From positions 17,150,417 to 17,214,416 of the forward strand of contig OY727101.1 of NCBI GenBank assembly GCA_963402885.1: a DNA stretch of 64,000 bases. The letters are read 5' to 3'. This document shows positions 1 through 11,170 of the stretch, in pieces. The notes under the pieces were generated by a model. It saw only the letters and a program-made list of their open reading frames with translations, made no database searches and was not told where the DNA came from. How positions within the stretch are numbered: the first letter of the stretch is position 1; every line of letters starts with the position of its first letter. Source of the DNA: Antedon bifida. Its lineage: Eukaryota > Echinodermata > Crinoidea > Comatulida > Antedonidae. Position numbers and translations under genes: made by a program.

Positions 1-827
1 ATAGGTTTTAAATGATTTTTTTTAAATAAGTTTTTAATTAATTTTTAAATATCAAAAGTTGCTGATGTTGAGTTTGTACCAAGAAGAAGATGCAAAGAAA
101 AAAAAACTGCACTGTATGGAAACAGATAACAACGATTTGTCAGAAGAGCAAACGCATCGAGGAACAATTTGGCTGATGGATGGGAAAATAACGTTAAAAT
201 AAAGATCATGAAGATAATTTTTAAAAAGTAACATTCATGTTGTAATAAATTTCTATTAAAGATGTATTGTCCCTTTGTCTAATTCCAAAAAAATAAAAAA
301 TAAAATATTTCGAAAAAAAGTGGGTCATTTTGAAGTATCATAATAGTTATTAACTTTCACCAAAAATTAGTCGAAAAAAAAAATACAGATATTTTTTTGT
401 TTAAAAAATAACTTTGACTTCCAGTCAAAGTTTTCGATCAAAACATATCTTATAATGCAACGCGCTTGTTTGGCTGCTACTCTGTATGCATAATCATAAA
501 ACTTCCTTGCGATCTGTGTGAAAACACCTTCTCAACCATGACGAGTTGTAAACAATCTTAATTAGCATATGCATAATGCATACTCGTGGTTTGAAATCTT
601 TGTTTACTTTCGCTCGCGATGATTTTCCAGACGACATGTAATCAAATTAATTTACCTGTTAATTACGTAAACTTCTTGTTTTTGGCTCGAATTTTCGACT
701 TAAAGTGAATAACTTTAATATTACTTTAAATTTAGAATATTTTGACCTTCATTTTTTTGTGTTTAAAGGGACAATACATCTTTAATATACAATAATTTTA
801 ATTTAAAACATTTTTTTTTTACTTTAC
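1..827 (-). other. Intron 1 (partial) of the DHRS7-like gene
   Basis: This stretch lies downstream of the donor at 827-826. It is AT-rich and largely occupied by a TTAA-flanked inverted-repeat element (256-785). I see no exon in it. Confidence 0.5.
256..785. mobile_element. TTAA-flanked MITE, family B, copy 1
   Basis: The left end TTAAAGATGTATTGTCCC and its reverse complement at 765-785 form near-perfect terminal inverted repeats of about 20 bases around 530 bases of non-coding, AT-rich DNA. Both ends carry TTAA, the target duplication typical of piggyBac-type elements, so this is probably a non-autonomous piggyBac-like element. Related copies lie at 24502 and 38138. Confidence 0.75.
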
Positions 828-1011
828 CTCCATCTGGATTTATTTTATCATAAAACATAAGAGTAAGATCTCCGTCAGATATCAGAATCAAGAAAAATGC
901 AATGATGAATACTATGGTCATGAACACAGCAATAAAGTATACAAATGGCAACAGGAATAGCAGAATGAGAGATGCTAGGCATACACCACCAAGTTTGAAA
1001 ACCAGTTGCAT
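828..1011 (-). CDS. DHRS7: DHRS7-like short-chain dehydrogenase, first coding exon (partial gene)
   Basis: The exon reads from an ATG at 1011 down to 828 and encodes about 61 residues. It starts with a long hydrophobic N-terminal segment (roughly residues 8-45, rich in L, F, I and V), followed by SDGDLTLMFYDKINPDGG. The hydrophobic anchor followed by DGDLTL matches the N-terminus of DHRS7, an ER-membrane SDR-family reductase of retinoid, steroid and quinone-type carbonyls. The exon ends in phase 1 at a canonical donor (GAG|GTAAAGT on the minus strand). The catalytic Rossmann part with the TGxxxGIG and YxxxK motifs must lie beyond the left edge. A splice acceptor (TTTCTTTCAG) sits at 1035-1034, so a short stretch of 5' UTR precedes the ATG and a non-coding exon probably lies further right. 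The call rests on one short exon. Another membrane-anchored SDR is possible. Confidence 0.55.
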
Positions 1012-2126
1012 GATGAAATTAATTGTCTGTCCTCTGAAAGAAAAAGGGAAATTAATAATTAAATGCTTAATAATAATTTGTTTGTGTTTAAATTGCGCAA
1101 ATCGTTCAAATGTGCAATTTTTAAATTAATATTGCACAAGAAAATTGTTGTGCAAATCGAGCATAGGGGCTATCATTAACAAACGCCTACTCTACTCTCC
1201 AGAGAGAGTCTACCTAGGAGGCCGGCCAAGACAATCCACATTTTAGAATCTCCATCTAGAGACTAGGCCTGGGCCTAGCCTACTAGCCGAGCTACTATTT
1301 TATTAGGCCTGTGATACTTGATGGCCAGCAAAGATCATAACTTACGTAATATATATTAGTATGCAGAACAGAAACTTACACTACTGTAATGTCTTATCCG
1401 TAACTGCTAAATGAAGAATAAAGTATTTAAAGTTCGCTAATAAAAAAAACACTAAAATAAAGGTACTGGTAGTGGGATTTTAAGTGGGAATCCTTTGATG
1501 TACCGCATTGGTCAGTTTAGCCTTGGTTTCAGGTTTAGCAGTCATTGTCGACCACGGTACGTCTGTATGAAAGTCTACTTGAACTTTGAATTCTTCGTTA
1601 ACTTAGGGGTTCACATAAATTGTAATAAAGACTGTGACCAAAAGAATAATATTATATTCTTTGCTGTGACTTTCTTCATTCAAAACAAACAACAACAAAA
1701 ACCCATACAAATTACTAATTTTTATATTTTATTATAAGAAATTTGAAAAACTATTTTGCAGTGTTATATCCTATTTTTGTAGCTCTAAACCCAAAATGTA
1801 CTTTTAATCAAACCTACACTTAAACTCACTTTCAAGTATTTTATTTAACTATAGAATTCATTTATTGATGTCAAATAATTTATGCCATTACAGTTGTAAT
1901 GCAATGCAAGGATGCATGATGGGATATATGCTGCATGTCCAATGGTGCATGTTCGCACACTCTGCACATTGCCTGTCACATGCAAGTCAATCTTTGTATG
2001 GTATAATACTAAATTAAAAACATTTCTTTGATAATATCCTGCATAAGACATCAACCTTCCTATTTAATAGTGGCTTTAAAAGTTTATTTTAACTATGAAT
2101 CCATTCTAAAGGCTTTGTTCCAAATA

Positions 2127-2205
2127 AAATGAAAGTACATAATTTGACCAATCACAACGCTATGGATCATGAAAATGTTGCTTGTGATTGGTCAAATTAC
2201 TTGCA
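2127..2205. repeat. Short palindromic element with CCAATCA arms
   Basis: AATTTGACCAATCACAACGC is followed about 30 bases later by its near reverse complement GCTTGTGATTGGTCAAATT. The arms would fold as a hairpin and each contains an inverted CCAAT motif. This is probably a small foldback element. Promoter function is not implied. Confidence 0.45.
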
Positions 2206-2237
2206 ATGTTGAGTTGAGACCAAGTGGGAACCAAGCT

Positions 2238-2402
2238 TAAAGCCCTGTTTACACTCTCAAACTAGTTTCACAAAAAAAGTAGCCAAATATAGCAGTGATA
2301 TGCCCAAATATGGTAGTAATATGCCCAAATATGGTAGTGGTATGACATCATCATATCCATATGGGCAAATCACATTTTTTTGTCACATAAAGTTTGATTA
2401 AG
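2238..2402. mobile_element. Palindromic MITE, family A, copy 1 (decayed right end)
   Basis: The left terminus is TAAAGCCCTGTTTACACTCT. The core carries repeated CCAAATATGGTAGTGATATG-like units and a CATCATCATATCCATATGGG segment. The right half (CACATAAAGTTTGAT) is the reverse complement of the left arm, but the final AGACAGAGCTTTA is lost. Confidence 0.8.
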
Positions 2403-2548
2403 GATACTAGATTAAACCTAATAATTTGCATAGACAGCATACAGAATGTAATCAACTTAATGGCAAAATTCTAATTAAAATAAGTTCAATTCCTTATTGG
2501 GTTTTCCCACAAGTGATAAATAAACCAACTGAATTTTAAAAAATTAAA

Positions 2549-2977
2549 TACCGTATTTATTCGAATAAACATCCCGGGGAGTTTATTGTTCAGGGTTTTA
2601 GCGAGTTTATTCGAGCGAGGAGTTTATTCGAGGGAGGCGTTTATTTGGGGGGAGGCGTTATTTTTTGGGTGGAGGCGTTATTTTTTTGGGTGTAATGGTA
2701 TGTATAATCAAATAAATACCGACCAGATATGAACAAATACAACACAATTAATATCGAGAATGATAAAATGTAGTAAAAATTGTATCAGAATGCTTGGTAA
2801 ATTGGTAGATCATGTCAATTAATGAATTTTACTACAAATAGAAATGTGCTAAGAGAAAATAACTAAATGCTCGGGGGCGTTTATTCCAAATGATGTTCAA
2901 TGGGTGGGAGGGGAGGTGTACATTTATTCGAGGAGGCGTTCATTCAACGCAGGGCATTTTTTCAAATAAATACGGTA
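2549..2977. mobile_element. MITE with TACCGTATTTATT termini, family D
   Basis: TACCGTATTTATTCGAATAA at the left is answered by TTCAAATAAATACGGTA at the right, giving inverted repeats of about 20 bases around about 430 bases. Internally there are several copies of a GGAGGCGTTATTTTTTGGG unit and other TTTATTCGAG motifs. No coding sequence is visible, so this is a non-autonomous DNA transposon with TA at each outer edge. Confidence 0.75.
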
Positions 2978-3303
2978 TTCAAATTGAGACCAATGCATTT
3001 TGAAAAATACACAATAGTACTATAACAATAATGTGATATAATGTGAAGAAAATAACCCTTATTTACAAATATCTAAATTCCTACATTTAGTTGCCAAAGT
3101 ATATACCAGAATTTACTACGAAGATACTACTGTGTATTTACAATAATCAATGGAATGTAGATACCGTCAACACCTGAGTACTGGAAACATTTGAGCAAAC
3201 GTTTTAAAAATATGAACAGTTATGTATGATAATTCATTCATGATTTAATTTTCTATTATCTATTTCATTTTTAATAATCGAAAAAATCGGTAATGGTGTT
3301 TTG

Positions 3304-3826
3304 TTAACCAGTCATCCAGGATTTGTTTAAACTGGGGAGCACTAGCATATAATAAAAAGGTATTAAAAAGTAGTTAATTTTATATTAGACGTCAAAATGG
3401 TGAGATGTGTGCCTCTAGTGCTTCATCTGAAACCGGTCATTTGTTCATAGAAGTACAACTAAAGATAGTTTGGTTAACCAGTCATCCAGGATTTGTTTAA
3501 ACTGGGGAGCACTAGCATATAATAACAGTTTTAAAAAAGGTATCAAAAAGTAGTTAATTTTATATTAGACATCAAAATGGTGAGATGTGTGCCTCTAGTG
3601 CTTCATCTGAAACCGGTCATTTGTTCATAGAAGTACAACTAAAGATAGTTTGGTTAACCAGTCATCCAGGATTTGTTTAAACTGGGGAGCACTAGCATAT
3701 AATAAAAGTTTAAAAAAAGGTATCAAAAAGTAGTTAATTTTATATTAGACATCAAAATGGTGAGATGTGTGCCTCTAGTGCTTCATCTGAAACCGGTCAT
3801 TTGTTCATAGAAGTACAACTAAAGAA
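3304..3826. repeat. Tandem repeat, three units of about 170-180 bases
   Basis: GGTTAACCAGTCATCCAGGA recurs at about 3305, 3475 and 3655. The units differ by few substitutions and a short indel in a poly-A stretch, so the array arose recently. Each unit contains ACTGGGGAGCACTAGCATAT. No reading frame is conserved across units. Confidence 0.9.
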
Positions 3827-4009
3827 AGTCTGTTTGACGGAGACATTCAATGACCAAGACTAATTTTCGTTCACACGCAGGTTTTAAAATTTGTTTTGCA
3901 CATTTTTCCAGTACATACCAACATTCATATTTTGTCAATGCTTAAAACGTAAATTGGAAGACTATGTAACTTAACTGCTAGGCTAATTTGCATATATTGA
4001 CAATATGAT

Positions 4010-4151
4010 TGCTAAATTATAGTATGGATAGGGAGCACTTAAAATAAGAACACCTAAGTTGCTAAATTATATGGATAGGAGCACTTAAAATAAGAACACC
4101 TAAGTTGCTAAATTATATGGATACGAGCACTCAAAATAAGAACACCTAAGG
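4010..4151. repeat. Tandem repeat, three units of about 50 bases
   Basis: The unit begins TTGCTAAATTATATGGATAG and continues GAGCACTTAAAATAAGAACA. Three consecutive copies are present with small changes. Confidence 0.9.
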
Positions 4152-4376
4152 TTCTAGATATTTTGTATGCAAATAAAAAAATGATCACAGCTGTAATTAA
4201 GACAAGTTTCTCAAACATGGCACATAAGTAAGCCAATCACAGAGCGGTTAAGACAAATGTGTCATAATAGACAGCTACTTTATTGGCATGGGTTTGCAGC
4301 TAACTTTTTTTGTTTGTTTTGTAAAACTATTAAAGGGTTGATAATGGACACAAAAAAAAATAAATTTATAGCCCTG

Positions 4377-4382
4377 TTTATT
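4377..4382 (-). other. Candidate poly(A) signal of TMX1
   Basis: AATAAA on the minus strand lies about 230 bases after the TMX1 stop codon. A second AATAAA is at 4279-4284. The choice between them is inferred. Confidence 0.4.
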
Positions 4383-4612
4383 AAAGGGAAGGGAAGAAAG
4401 ATTTCAGGGTGCCAAAGAAAAGTACCAAAACCTCAAAATGGGAAGAACTGAAATAAAATTAAAAACTGCAGCACGAAACAAGGAATCAAGTTCATTGGTA
4501 AATCAAACGAAAAAAAACCTCCTAAAAACCATTTAATCATTGAAAACCAAAAGAAATTAAAACAATTGAAAAAAAAATAATATTGCAAAAGAAAAGATTA
4601 GTATCTAAATAA

Positions 4613-7600
4613 TTAACTATCATCTTTCGGTCGTTGCCGTAACTCGGTTCCTTCAGTTCCTGTTCCTTTAGAAACTTTATCTACTTTTTCTTCTCCATTT
4701 TTGGTCTGTTTTTTCTCTTTTTTATTACCCTTTTTCTTTTCTTTGTCTTCTTCTGATTCCTTTGCTGCTGCTGCTGGTGGAGTCGGTTGTGTTTGTCCTT
4801 TAGTTGGGCAAATGCAATCGGAGATGAGTACTAGGATCTACAATTGACAAAAAGTATAAAATGAAAATATATATTTTTTAAGTAGTTTATATATCAGCTG
4901 CTGCTTTTATGAATTTTTTAAAAAATTGCAAAACATTTGGCTTTTTCCAAAATGTATAATATATTTATATATAATTTTATTTAGAAATATAGTAGAACAC
5001 CCTTTTTCAGGGGAACATGATGACATGAATGAAGGAAAATGTCAATTTTAACACTACAGCGCAATTTGCACAGGTGTGGACGACTCATACAAATTTGTCT
5101 TCCCTTATGATTCCTTTGTGTCGAGCTACCACCAAACAACGGTCACTTTTCTGTCAACGACGATAGGGACTATGGTGCTCCTACCACTCGTCCACTCAAC
5201 TTGACCATCGGTCATTTTTCCATCAACGACGACAGGGACTATGGTGTTCCTTAACCACTCGTCCACTCAACTTGACCATACGGTCATTTTTCGTCAACGA
5301 TGACAGGGACTGTGGTGCTACTACTTTAACCACTCGCCCACTCAACTTGACCATACGGTCATTTTTCAGTCAACGACGACAGGGACTGTGGTGCTACTAC
5401 ATTAACCACTCGTCCACTTAACTTCACCATACTTACCAGGCCGAGAAAGAGCCCTATAGCAACTGTTAAGAGAGCGAATAGTGTGTATGAGCTCCAAGCT
5501 GGTATCCCATACTCTTCTGTTAGAACTGTGTGGATCACCCTCACTGTCATAGAAATTTTGAAAAGCCAAGATAGGATACCCATTCTGTAAAGAAACAAAG
5601 AATAAATAAACAAATAAGCTCAAATCAGGAGACTCCAACACATACCTTGGCATTGGAAGGCTATCTTCTCAAAACCAAACAATCTATTTTTAAAACACCA
5701 TACAATATCTTAAGCTAAAGCTCTGTCTACATTATCAAACTAGTTCAGACAAAAAAAGTCTGATGTATGGTAGTGATATGACATCATCATGTTCATATAT
5801 GGGCATATCACTTTTTTTTTTCACAGAAAGTTTGATAGTGTAGATAGAGCTTCAGACATATAAATGGTATCTGTGTATATACAATATTTGTGTGTGTTAA
5901 ACTATACCAATGCAGAATAACAGTCAATATAGGAGCAAACGAGACAAGGGGTAAGGTATAAATTTTAAAGCAACTTACATGTATGACCCAGGGGCGTACC
6001 ATCCTGGTACAGATTCGAGGTCAATATATTTCCTTTCCTGGATAAATTGAACGAGGTCATCTTCTGTTCGACCTCCTTCATATTTTCGGTATTCTCCATT
6101 GATAACACTAATGAAGGGAGAAAAGAAACTTCATTACATTGCAACAATGAATATAGCAGTTTGAAACAGTGCTACTAATACACAAAGATAAGAATAGAGA
6201 AAATATTCAACAATATTTTAATAATATGTTATTTATAGTATTACTTTCTATAAATATGGATAATTAGATGGGTAAACAAATGTATGGAAGAGCTGACAGA
6301 AATGAATGGATGAAATAGTGAATTTGTGGGAATAACCTGTGTCGCGCATCCTAATTAATTGGGATGAATTGTGTGGATGATGTAAACCTCTTACTCTACC
6401 AAAAAATGTACTGGGTTCTTTCAAGTGCACATGAGACAAATGTGTACATTGGATCTCCAATTCCTTCCGGGAAGTCTTAGACTACCACTTCTATCACTAG
6501 AACCAAGGTCGATGGAGAGCCTTGAATGTGATTCAACCTGACTAATACTAATGGTTGAATAAGTTAAGGTTGAAGATTTGATGGATGGATAAATGAAAAG
6601 AATATGAAATGTGAATGGATAGATGAATGGATGAGTTGGATAGGTAGATAGAAAAATGAATGGATGGATGAGGTGACTAGATGCTTGAAAGTTAATGTTA
6701 AATTGATATTAATGCATATATGGGTGGGTATAGATGGATGAATACATTAGAATCTGAACATGGTGAATAGAGGTGAATGGATCAGGGGCGGATCAAAGAG
6801 GGGGTCCAGTCGGCCCCCTAAATTCCATAAATTGTAATGCAAAAAATAGGACATCAAATTAAGAAGTCCTTCATTTCACCATTTTTAGGCCCTGGGGCCC
6901 CCATTTCAAAATCCTGGATCCGCCACTGTGGATAGATAGTATACAGCAGCCCCTTTGTCAATCAGTGGAAAGATCTCGGAGGCCTACAACCTTTCGTTTT
7001 ATTTACAAAACCTAAACTCTCCAATAAATGTTTTCAATCTTCGTCTACCCATGGAGCAAAGTGGTAACCTACCGGCTTTCTGAAATTAAATATTAATTGA
7101 TTGACATTGCAACATTATTGTGAAATATATTCTACCAATGAGCTTTGTGTATCCAGTTAAGTGCGGAGATTAAGCATGTCAAGACTTAATCTTGATTGAC
7201 ATTTTGTTATTACAGGTATATCTTACATAGTGTTAGTAATTCCAGGCCATCTGCGAATTCGTACATGGCAAATTTGTTAACATTATTTAATGTAAAACAG
7301 TGAGGATTTTCTGGGTCAAATTTAAGGTACAATGTATTGTACAACACTAGTTGGTTAGGTTCAATTTTCTCTTTGTTTTTCATGGTGTATGTTTTAATGA
7401 GACAAATAAATGAAATGAAATTTTTGTTGTCACATAAAGTTTGATAGTGTAGACAAGGCTTTACTCATCATAAGATTTGACATACAGTAGAATCTTGTAC
7501 TCCAAACTTACTGGTATATGGTAGGTAATGCTGTTATAACGAATCTACCACTAAGGCCAGGGTAGGCAGTTACATCTACTTCTCCTACGTTGATATCTAA

Positions 7601-8450
7601 ATCTTTGCCTTTTTTAGAAATTTTAGTCCATACAGGTTCAAGACTCCGACACGCTGGACACCAAGGAGCATAACTGAAAACACAAATATTGATCTTTATC
7701 CTTTTAAATTATTTTTAACAATTATTTACACTGTTTGTCTTTGTATCAAGATCTTGTTTCTACATACTGTAGGCGTACAATAATAAATGTCAATGAGTTT
7801 TCTATATTTAACTACAGTAGTATAAAAAGTGGGAGGAAGTTGTGGAGAAAAAAAATTATTGGAGCGATGATCGTCACGATTGACTGTCTGTGTCGATATC
7901 AATATTTAGTGTGGAGTAGGCCTATCTATATCATTGTTTTCTATTGGCATGTGGGTCTAATAAACCGTCCGTGCTGCTAGAAACAATAACATTTTGTCCA
8001 TTTAAATAAAAATATTACTAATAATAGTAACTGCTGTACTGACTACTGACTCTCAAAAACAAAACCAGGAAGTTCAAATTAATTTAAAAATTATGCAAAA
8101 TCACTGCTATCTATGGCCTGGCTACTTGATTTTATTCTTAAATCTAATCTATCGATATTCCAAAAACAAACAATCGCAATTTGTACCCCTCGGCCTGGCC
8201 TAGCCAAAGCTATGGACCACACACGGGGAAAACACCGATTGCTTGCGCCCCGGTCCTGCACACCCTGCTCTGCATGCTGGGCTGGCAGCAGAGATAGGAT
8301 TAGATAGGCGACTCACAATTTAACTAGCCATTCTCCTTTCTCCAAATCTCTCCAGTTTTCTTCAGTAATGTCTATCGAACCTAACGCATCTTGTGCTGTA
8401 ATTACACACGCAGTTAATAAAACCAATAAAGAAGCTGTTTTGACGCCCAT
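4613..8450 (-). CDS. TMX1: TMX1, thioredoxin-related transmembrane protein 1
   Basis: Coding exons (minus) are 8317-8450, 7512-7673, 5979-6107, 5437-5584 and 4613-4837. They join in phase to 265 aa (human about 280). Residues 1-20 are a signal peptide. The thioredoxin fold follows, with the active site WCPAC (cysteines 50 and 53), the same CPAC as human TMX1, and the cis-proline loop TALPT at 92-96. A membrane segment covers roughly residues 175-197, built across the last two exons. The cytosolic tail is lysine- and glutamate-rich and ends RQRPKDDS. TMX1 is a type I ER-membrane oxidoreductase acting on membrane-associated glycoproteins. The CPAC motif, the domain order and the motif FYAPWCPAC make the call secure. 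TMX family members with other active sites (TMX2, TMX3, TMX4) fit less well. Introns hold repeats, including an array that ends right at the exon 4 donor. Confidence 0.95.
5127..5430. repeat. Tandem repeat of about 85-90 bases, four units, next to a TMX1 splice donor
   Basis: Units carry CCACTCGTCCACTCAACTTG, then ACCATACGGTCATTTTT, then GTCAACGACGACAGGGACTA. The last partial unit runs to within a few bases of the exon 4 donor at 5436 of TMX1. Confidence 0.85.
5716..5853. mobile_element. Palindromic MITE, family A, copy 2
   Basis: It opens TAAAGCTCTGTCTACATTAT and closes with the reverse-complement arm GTTTGATAGTGTAGATAGAG. The core has GGTAGTGATATGACATCATC. It lies in TMX1 intron 3. Confidence 0.9.
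6560..6780. repeat. Degenerate GATGGATGAATG simple repeat
   Basis: Imperfect GATG/GAATG units are scattered through TMX1 intron 2. The composition resembles the much larger array at 17.4 kb. Confidence 0.6.
6783..6928. mobile_element. MITE with CAGTGGCGGATCCAGGAT termini, family G, copy 1
   Basis: The left end CAGGGGCGGATC and the right end ATCCTGGATCCGCCACTG are imperfect inverted repeats. The interior (ATAGGACATCAAATTAAG, GGGCCCCCA) matches the copy at 15237. It lies in TMX1 intron 2. Confidence 0.75.
7421..7464. mobile_element. Solo right arm of MITE family A
   Basis: Only TTGTCACATAAAGTTTGATAG followed by TGTAGACAAGGCTTTA is present. It lies about 50 bases downstream of TMX1 exon 2, in intron 2. 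Confidence 0.7.
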
Positions 8451-8763
8451 TCTGGTTGAAATAGAGGGAACAGTTAGGCCAAGTTTGTAATGTACGTACA
8501 CGATGGAAAGTCCACGTCGTCCAACCGGTTTTGTATACGGAAATTGTTCCTTAACGTACATTTAGTTTCCAATGCGTTTACCGCGTTAACAAAAACGCAT
8601 TTCTTGATTCGTTCTCCCGCATTATTTGAACAGTACAAAACTATTCATAATATTTATGTATTTTGGTGAAATATGTATGCATAACATTTTAAATACCACA
8701 CTTCTTTAAAGACTCACAGAACTCTTGAATATGGTTTTGAACTTGGTTGATGTATAAACTAAC

Positions 8764-8953
8764 TACAGGCCTTGTCTTTTATCACTCACTCAACACACTC
8801 CTAAACTGCCCTTGAGAAGTGCGATTTACAACACGCCTTAATTTGGTAAACTTCTACACACGAAAATACAAACAGCACACCTACAGCACCCCTAAATGTA
8901 TTGAGGAGTGCAATTTGTAGCAAACCTATGATTTTCAAAAGACAAGGCCTGTA
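8764..8953. mobile_element. TA-flanked MITE with CAGGCCTTGTCTTTT termini, family E
   Basis: TACAGGCCTTGTCTTTT at 8764 is matched by an exact reverse complement, AAAAGACAAGGCCTGTA, ending at 8953. The inverted repeats are 15 bases long around about 190 bases and flanked by TA. This fits a Tc1/mariner-type non-autonomous element. Confidence 0.8.
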
Positions 8954-9274
8954 ACTAGCACACATCCGGACACTCAAATAAATTCATTCAAAGGGATTCA
9001 AACTCTTTTAAAAATTGTATTAAGATTTGTCCAGCCTACTGGACATTGTTGACCAACCTATATCCACCTCATTAGCAAGACAAATAAATACAAATGACTA
9101 CTTAATAGACAAAAGAAATTATTCAACCTTTATTTACCAGAAGATGAAAATGAAAGAAATGAAAATGAGAAATTAAATATGATCTTTCTGCAAGCTTGAT
9201 ATCTTTGTTTTTAAAATTAACAAGAGTTTATAAAATAGTAAGTTGTTGTAAACTGGTGTTTGATGGTTTACATA

Positions 9275-9293
9275 CAGTGGCGTATCCAGGATC
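9275..9293. mobile_element. Terminus of MITE family G interrupted by MITE family A
   Basis: ACAGTGGCGTATCCAGGAT is the family G end sequence. A complete family A element begins about 3 bases later, so this looks like a nested insertion. Confidence 0.5.
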
Positions 9294-9295
9294 TG

Positions 9296-9450
9296 TAAAG
9301 CTCTGTTCGCACTATCAAACTTTATGTGATGTGCCCATATATGGGCAAGATGATGTCATATCACTACCATATTTGGGAATGTCACTACCCTATTTGGGCA
9401 CATCACACTTTTTTTGTCAAACTAGTTTTATAGTGCAGACAGAGCTTTAA
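9296..9450. mobile_element. Palindromic MITE, family A, copy 4
   Basis: It starts TAAAGCTCTGTTCGCACTAT and ends TAGTGCAGACAGAGCTTTAA. The core, in inverse orientation, contains CCCATATATGGGCAAGATGA and CATATCACTACCATATTTGG. Confidence 0.9.
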
Positions 9451-10837
9451 AAGGGTTCTTTATTAAACGTACAGTAACTTTAAAATAATTAAAGAGTGGG
9501 GGAGGGGGTAGGAGGACGTTGAGGGTGAACACCTTAGGGAGGGTATTGGGAATGCTAGAACACCCTAAGCTCGTTTGGATATGCCACTTGTCGTTGCTAT
9601 TTAATACTGCCGATTCCGACAATATGTCGTAAAAACCTGTATTGCGCAATATGTAAAGAAACCTAAACTATAAATTCTATGTGGGATTTTCAATATTTCT
9701 TTACAAAAAAAACCACACAAAATCCAACACTCCAATCAATCCCTTTTAAGTAACCTTTTTACGAGATGAAATTTCGTCATTTTGTTAATCGAAACACCAC
9801 CCAAATCATACAAAATAAAATGGCAATCACAGAAATCCATCAATATCTGAAAAATCAATTTGTAATTGGTTTAAATTTTTCCCTGAAGTTCTCCTTCCAA
9901 TTTCTTCATAAAAAGCATTTGTTACAATTACAATTGAGTAAAACAATGTACATATGAGAATACAGCCACCCTATTTGATAAGAGATACAAAAACGATTTG
10001 ACACAATACACATGTTAGATACATTTGGTTGTAACTGCAACTAAATCATCATTTTCAGCCAATTCACAATTTATTATTAATTACTATTATGTTATGATAT
10101 TTCTACAATTCAAATACTTGTTAAAAATTTAATAATTATGTGATATACAAATACTGGTAATTAAATTTGCACCCTTTGTTTCTGCGTTTTTTATCTAAAG
10201 CGTTTACAGCATTTATTTTGTCCAATCTATACATGCATTTAAAGAAACCGAAGTAAAATAATAAAGAAGCTTTTCTACAGTATTTACAAGCACATAAAGG
10301 GGAAAAAATAAGTAATACATATTTATTTCTAAATATTATCTGATTTACATAAATACATCTACAATGCTATTTAAATTTATTTCTGAAAATAAAGTAAATC
10401 GGTGCAATTGTAATATTAATTACAGTGTTCTGAAAAAATATCATAAAATTTAAATCTTAAAATGCGGATAGGTATCAAACTGGAGGCGTCATTTTAATGA
10501 CGCCATGCATATAATAAAAACAACGTGAATGCTGTTTAAATTGCATAAAGAAATTGAAAATTAAAAGCATTTAGAAATGATATTTATATTAAAAAGTCAT
10601 AAATAAAATACACAATACTCAATCTGGTCTAAAAAATGAGCGGAGATTACGATTTTATGGCTGGTAGGAATTGGTACACATTTAAGCTAATGTAGCCGGT
10701 ACGAAAGACACTGCGAAATTGACATGGCCAGATATTGAATACACTCAGTACAAACGTACACTACATAACAAACAGGTTTACAGAAGACTTATTATGCCAT
10801 GATTATCACATATTAATTGACAAAATGCTGTACAATG

Positions 10838-11170
10838 TACCCATATATGGTCATCATTTGTCCATATACAGAGACAACGCATCCATATATGGTCATCATT
10901 TGTCCATAAACAGAGATAATGTACTCATATATGGTCGTTTGTCCATATACAAAGACAATGTACCCATATATGGTCATCATTTGTCCATATACAGAGACAA
11001 TGTAACCATATATGGTTGTTTGTCCATATACATAGACAACGTACCCATATATGGAAAGTTTGTCCATATACAGAGACAATGTACCCATATATGGTTGTTT
11101 GTCCATATACATAGACAACGTACCCATATATAGAAAGTTTGTCCATATACAGAGACAATGTACCCACATA
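10838..11170. repeat. Minisatellite of about 36-bp palindrome-bearing units
   Basis: About nine units combine GTACCCATATATGGTCAT with TTGTCCATATACAGAGACAA. Each contains the palindrome CCATATATGG. Long reading frames on both strands here (up to 178 codons) are only translations of the repeat. The unit resembles the core of MITE family A. Confidence 0.9.

Larger units (their letters stand above)
1034..4612. other. Intergenic region between the DHRS7-like gene and TMX1
   Basis: The two genes are transcribed the same way, so this contains the DHRS7-like 5' UTR and promoter (about 1034-1450, with GGCCTAG-rich sequence) and the TMX1 3' end. The remainder is repeats, listed separately. I find no further coding exon. 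Confidence 0.5.

Noticed and set aside
3304-5430. Regularly repeated units resembling a CRISPR array
   Set aside because: The units are direct tandem repeats with no unique spacers, in an animal genome beside intron-bearing genes.
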